In this document: positions 5,409 to 5,742 of the stretch, one piece after another
Layout: each line of letters opens with the position of its first letter
Position numbering within the stretch: the first letter of the stretch is position 1
From: Deltaproteobacteria bacterium
GTDB taxonomy: Bacteria; Desulfobacterota; Syntrophobacteria; B119-G9
Assembly (NCBI GenBank): GCA_003646715.1
Contig: QMLL01000131.1
Location: forward strand, 1 to 5,742
Reading direction: 5' to 3'
Length of the DNA stretch: 5,742 nt
The notes under the pieces: model-generated
Databases searched by the model: none
What the model was told of the DNA's origin: nothing
Seen by the model: the letters and a program-made list of their open reading frames with translations, nothing else
Position numbers and translations under genes: made by a program

Positions 5409-5742
5409 CTTCTCCACCTCCAAAGTCCCAAACGGGTCTTTTTTCCAGTTCTATACCCCCGGGACCCGATTCCCGAAATCCCGCGGTCTGTATCACGGAA
5501 CAGCGAACTCCGCGGCTGCCGCACTGCGCCACGATTTCCGGAACAAACTGAGCTGGCGTCAGGATGACAGCCGGATCAACGGCGTCGGGAATTTCGGTAA
5601 CGGATGAATATATCGATAAGCCTTCAAGCTCACCGCTTCGAAAACCAACAGTATAAATTTTTCCCTGGTAACCAAAATTCACCACGTTCTTGATGATGTT
5701 CCTGCCGAGATTATCTTTTGATGCTGAGACTCCAACGACTGC
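5392..5742 (-). CDS. Truncated second acyl-CoA synthetase (ADP-forming), CoA-binding domain only; 5' end outside window
   Basis: From the window edge this minus-strand frame encodes 116 residues beginning AVVGVSASKDNLGRN, a close paralogue of the N-terminal CoA-binding domain of the full synthetase encoded at 921-3002: about 60% identical over roughly 100 residues by hand count, including NFGYQGKIY, AQFVPEI and TAGFRE. Roughly ten N-terminal residues should lie beyond 5742. Similarity stops near ELEKR (about 5440); the last 14 residues run through the mutase gene's leader and ribosome-binding site, and the frame ends at a TAA (5394-5392) inside the mutase coding region. The ligase and ATP-grasp domains are missing, so it cannot be a working synthetase. 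It may be a deletion remnant or a retained CoA-binding leader protein whose translation couples to the mutase. Confidence 0.85.
   Translation of the reverse strand, partial: AVVGVSASKDNLGRNIIKNVVNFGYQGKIYTVGFRSGELEGLSIYSSVTEIPDAVDPAVILTPAQFVPEIVAQCGSRGVRCSVIQTAGFRESGPGGIELEKRPVWDFGGGEDAKAL
5415..5421 (-). promoter_or_regulatory. Strong ribosome-binding site of the mutase large subunit
   Basis: GGAGGTG (read on the minus strand from 5421 to 5415) lies 6 bases before ATG 5408, a nearly perfect anti-16S match. It lies within the last codons of the truncated synthetase frame, so ribosomes finishing that frame would pass over it, which suits translational coupling. Confidence 0.85.

Noticed and set aside
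4417..5607. Several plus-strand open frames opposite the mutase and synthetase-fragment genes
   Set aside because: They are antisense to well-conserved mutase and CoA-binding coding sequence and show no family motifs of their own.
1..5742. CRISPR array, tRNA, rRNA or riboswitch, including a cobalamin riboswitch
   Set aside because: No regularly spaced repeats, tRNA-like cloverleaf or recognised B12-box was found; the mutase start has only a short leader because it overlaps the upstream frame.

Overview
The window (about 45% GC by impression) looks like bacterial chromosome from an anaerobic or syntrophic lineage. ADP-forming acyl-CoA synthetases next to B12-dependent acyl-CoA mutases and PaaI-type thioesterases are common in Desulfobacterota-like anaerobes and in some anaerobic Firmicutes. 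Taxonomy here is an inference from gene content; no rRNA or other marker is present.

Layout. Positions 1-338 hold no recognisable gene, only a weak hairpin and a 9-bp direct repeat. On the plus strand come a PaaI-family hotdog thioesterase (339-764) and a full-length fused alpha-beta ADP-forming acyl-CoA synthetase (best start 921, stop at 3002). A decayed remnant of an IS66-type transposase zinc-finger region fills most of the gap from about 3005 to 3253. The remaining genes are on the minus strand and converge on the plus-strand pair. Read from 5742 downwards they are: the N-terminal CoA-binding part of a second acyl-CoA synthetase (cut by the window edge and truncated at its 3' side), the catalytic large subunit of a methylmalonyl-CoA-mutase-family enzyme split into two overlapping frames (5408-4743 and 4797-3727), and a separate small B12-binding subunit (3704-3288).

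How the genes could work together. The synthetase interconverts an organic acid and its CoA thioester using ATP/ADP. The mutase pair would rearrange the carbon skeleton of an acyl-CoA, with coenzyme B12 on the small subunit and substrate on the large one. The thioesterase could release an acid from a CoA ester. This fits activation, isomerisation and release of a branched or otherwise unusual carboxylic acid. The substrate is unknown. Positions that in true methylmalonyl-CoA mutase are Tyr89, Arg207 and His244 (Propionibacterium numbering) read Leu, probably Thr, and Asn here, so methylmalonyl-CoA is unlikely to be the substrate.

Most notable points: the non-canonical mutase active site, the frame break in its large subunit at almost the same place, the truncated synthetase frame that runs into the mutase start with a strong ribosome-binding site, and the IS66 remnant with TGA where a zinc-ligand cysteine is expected.
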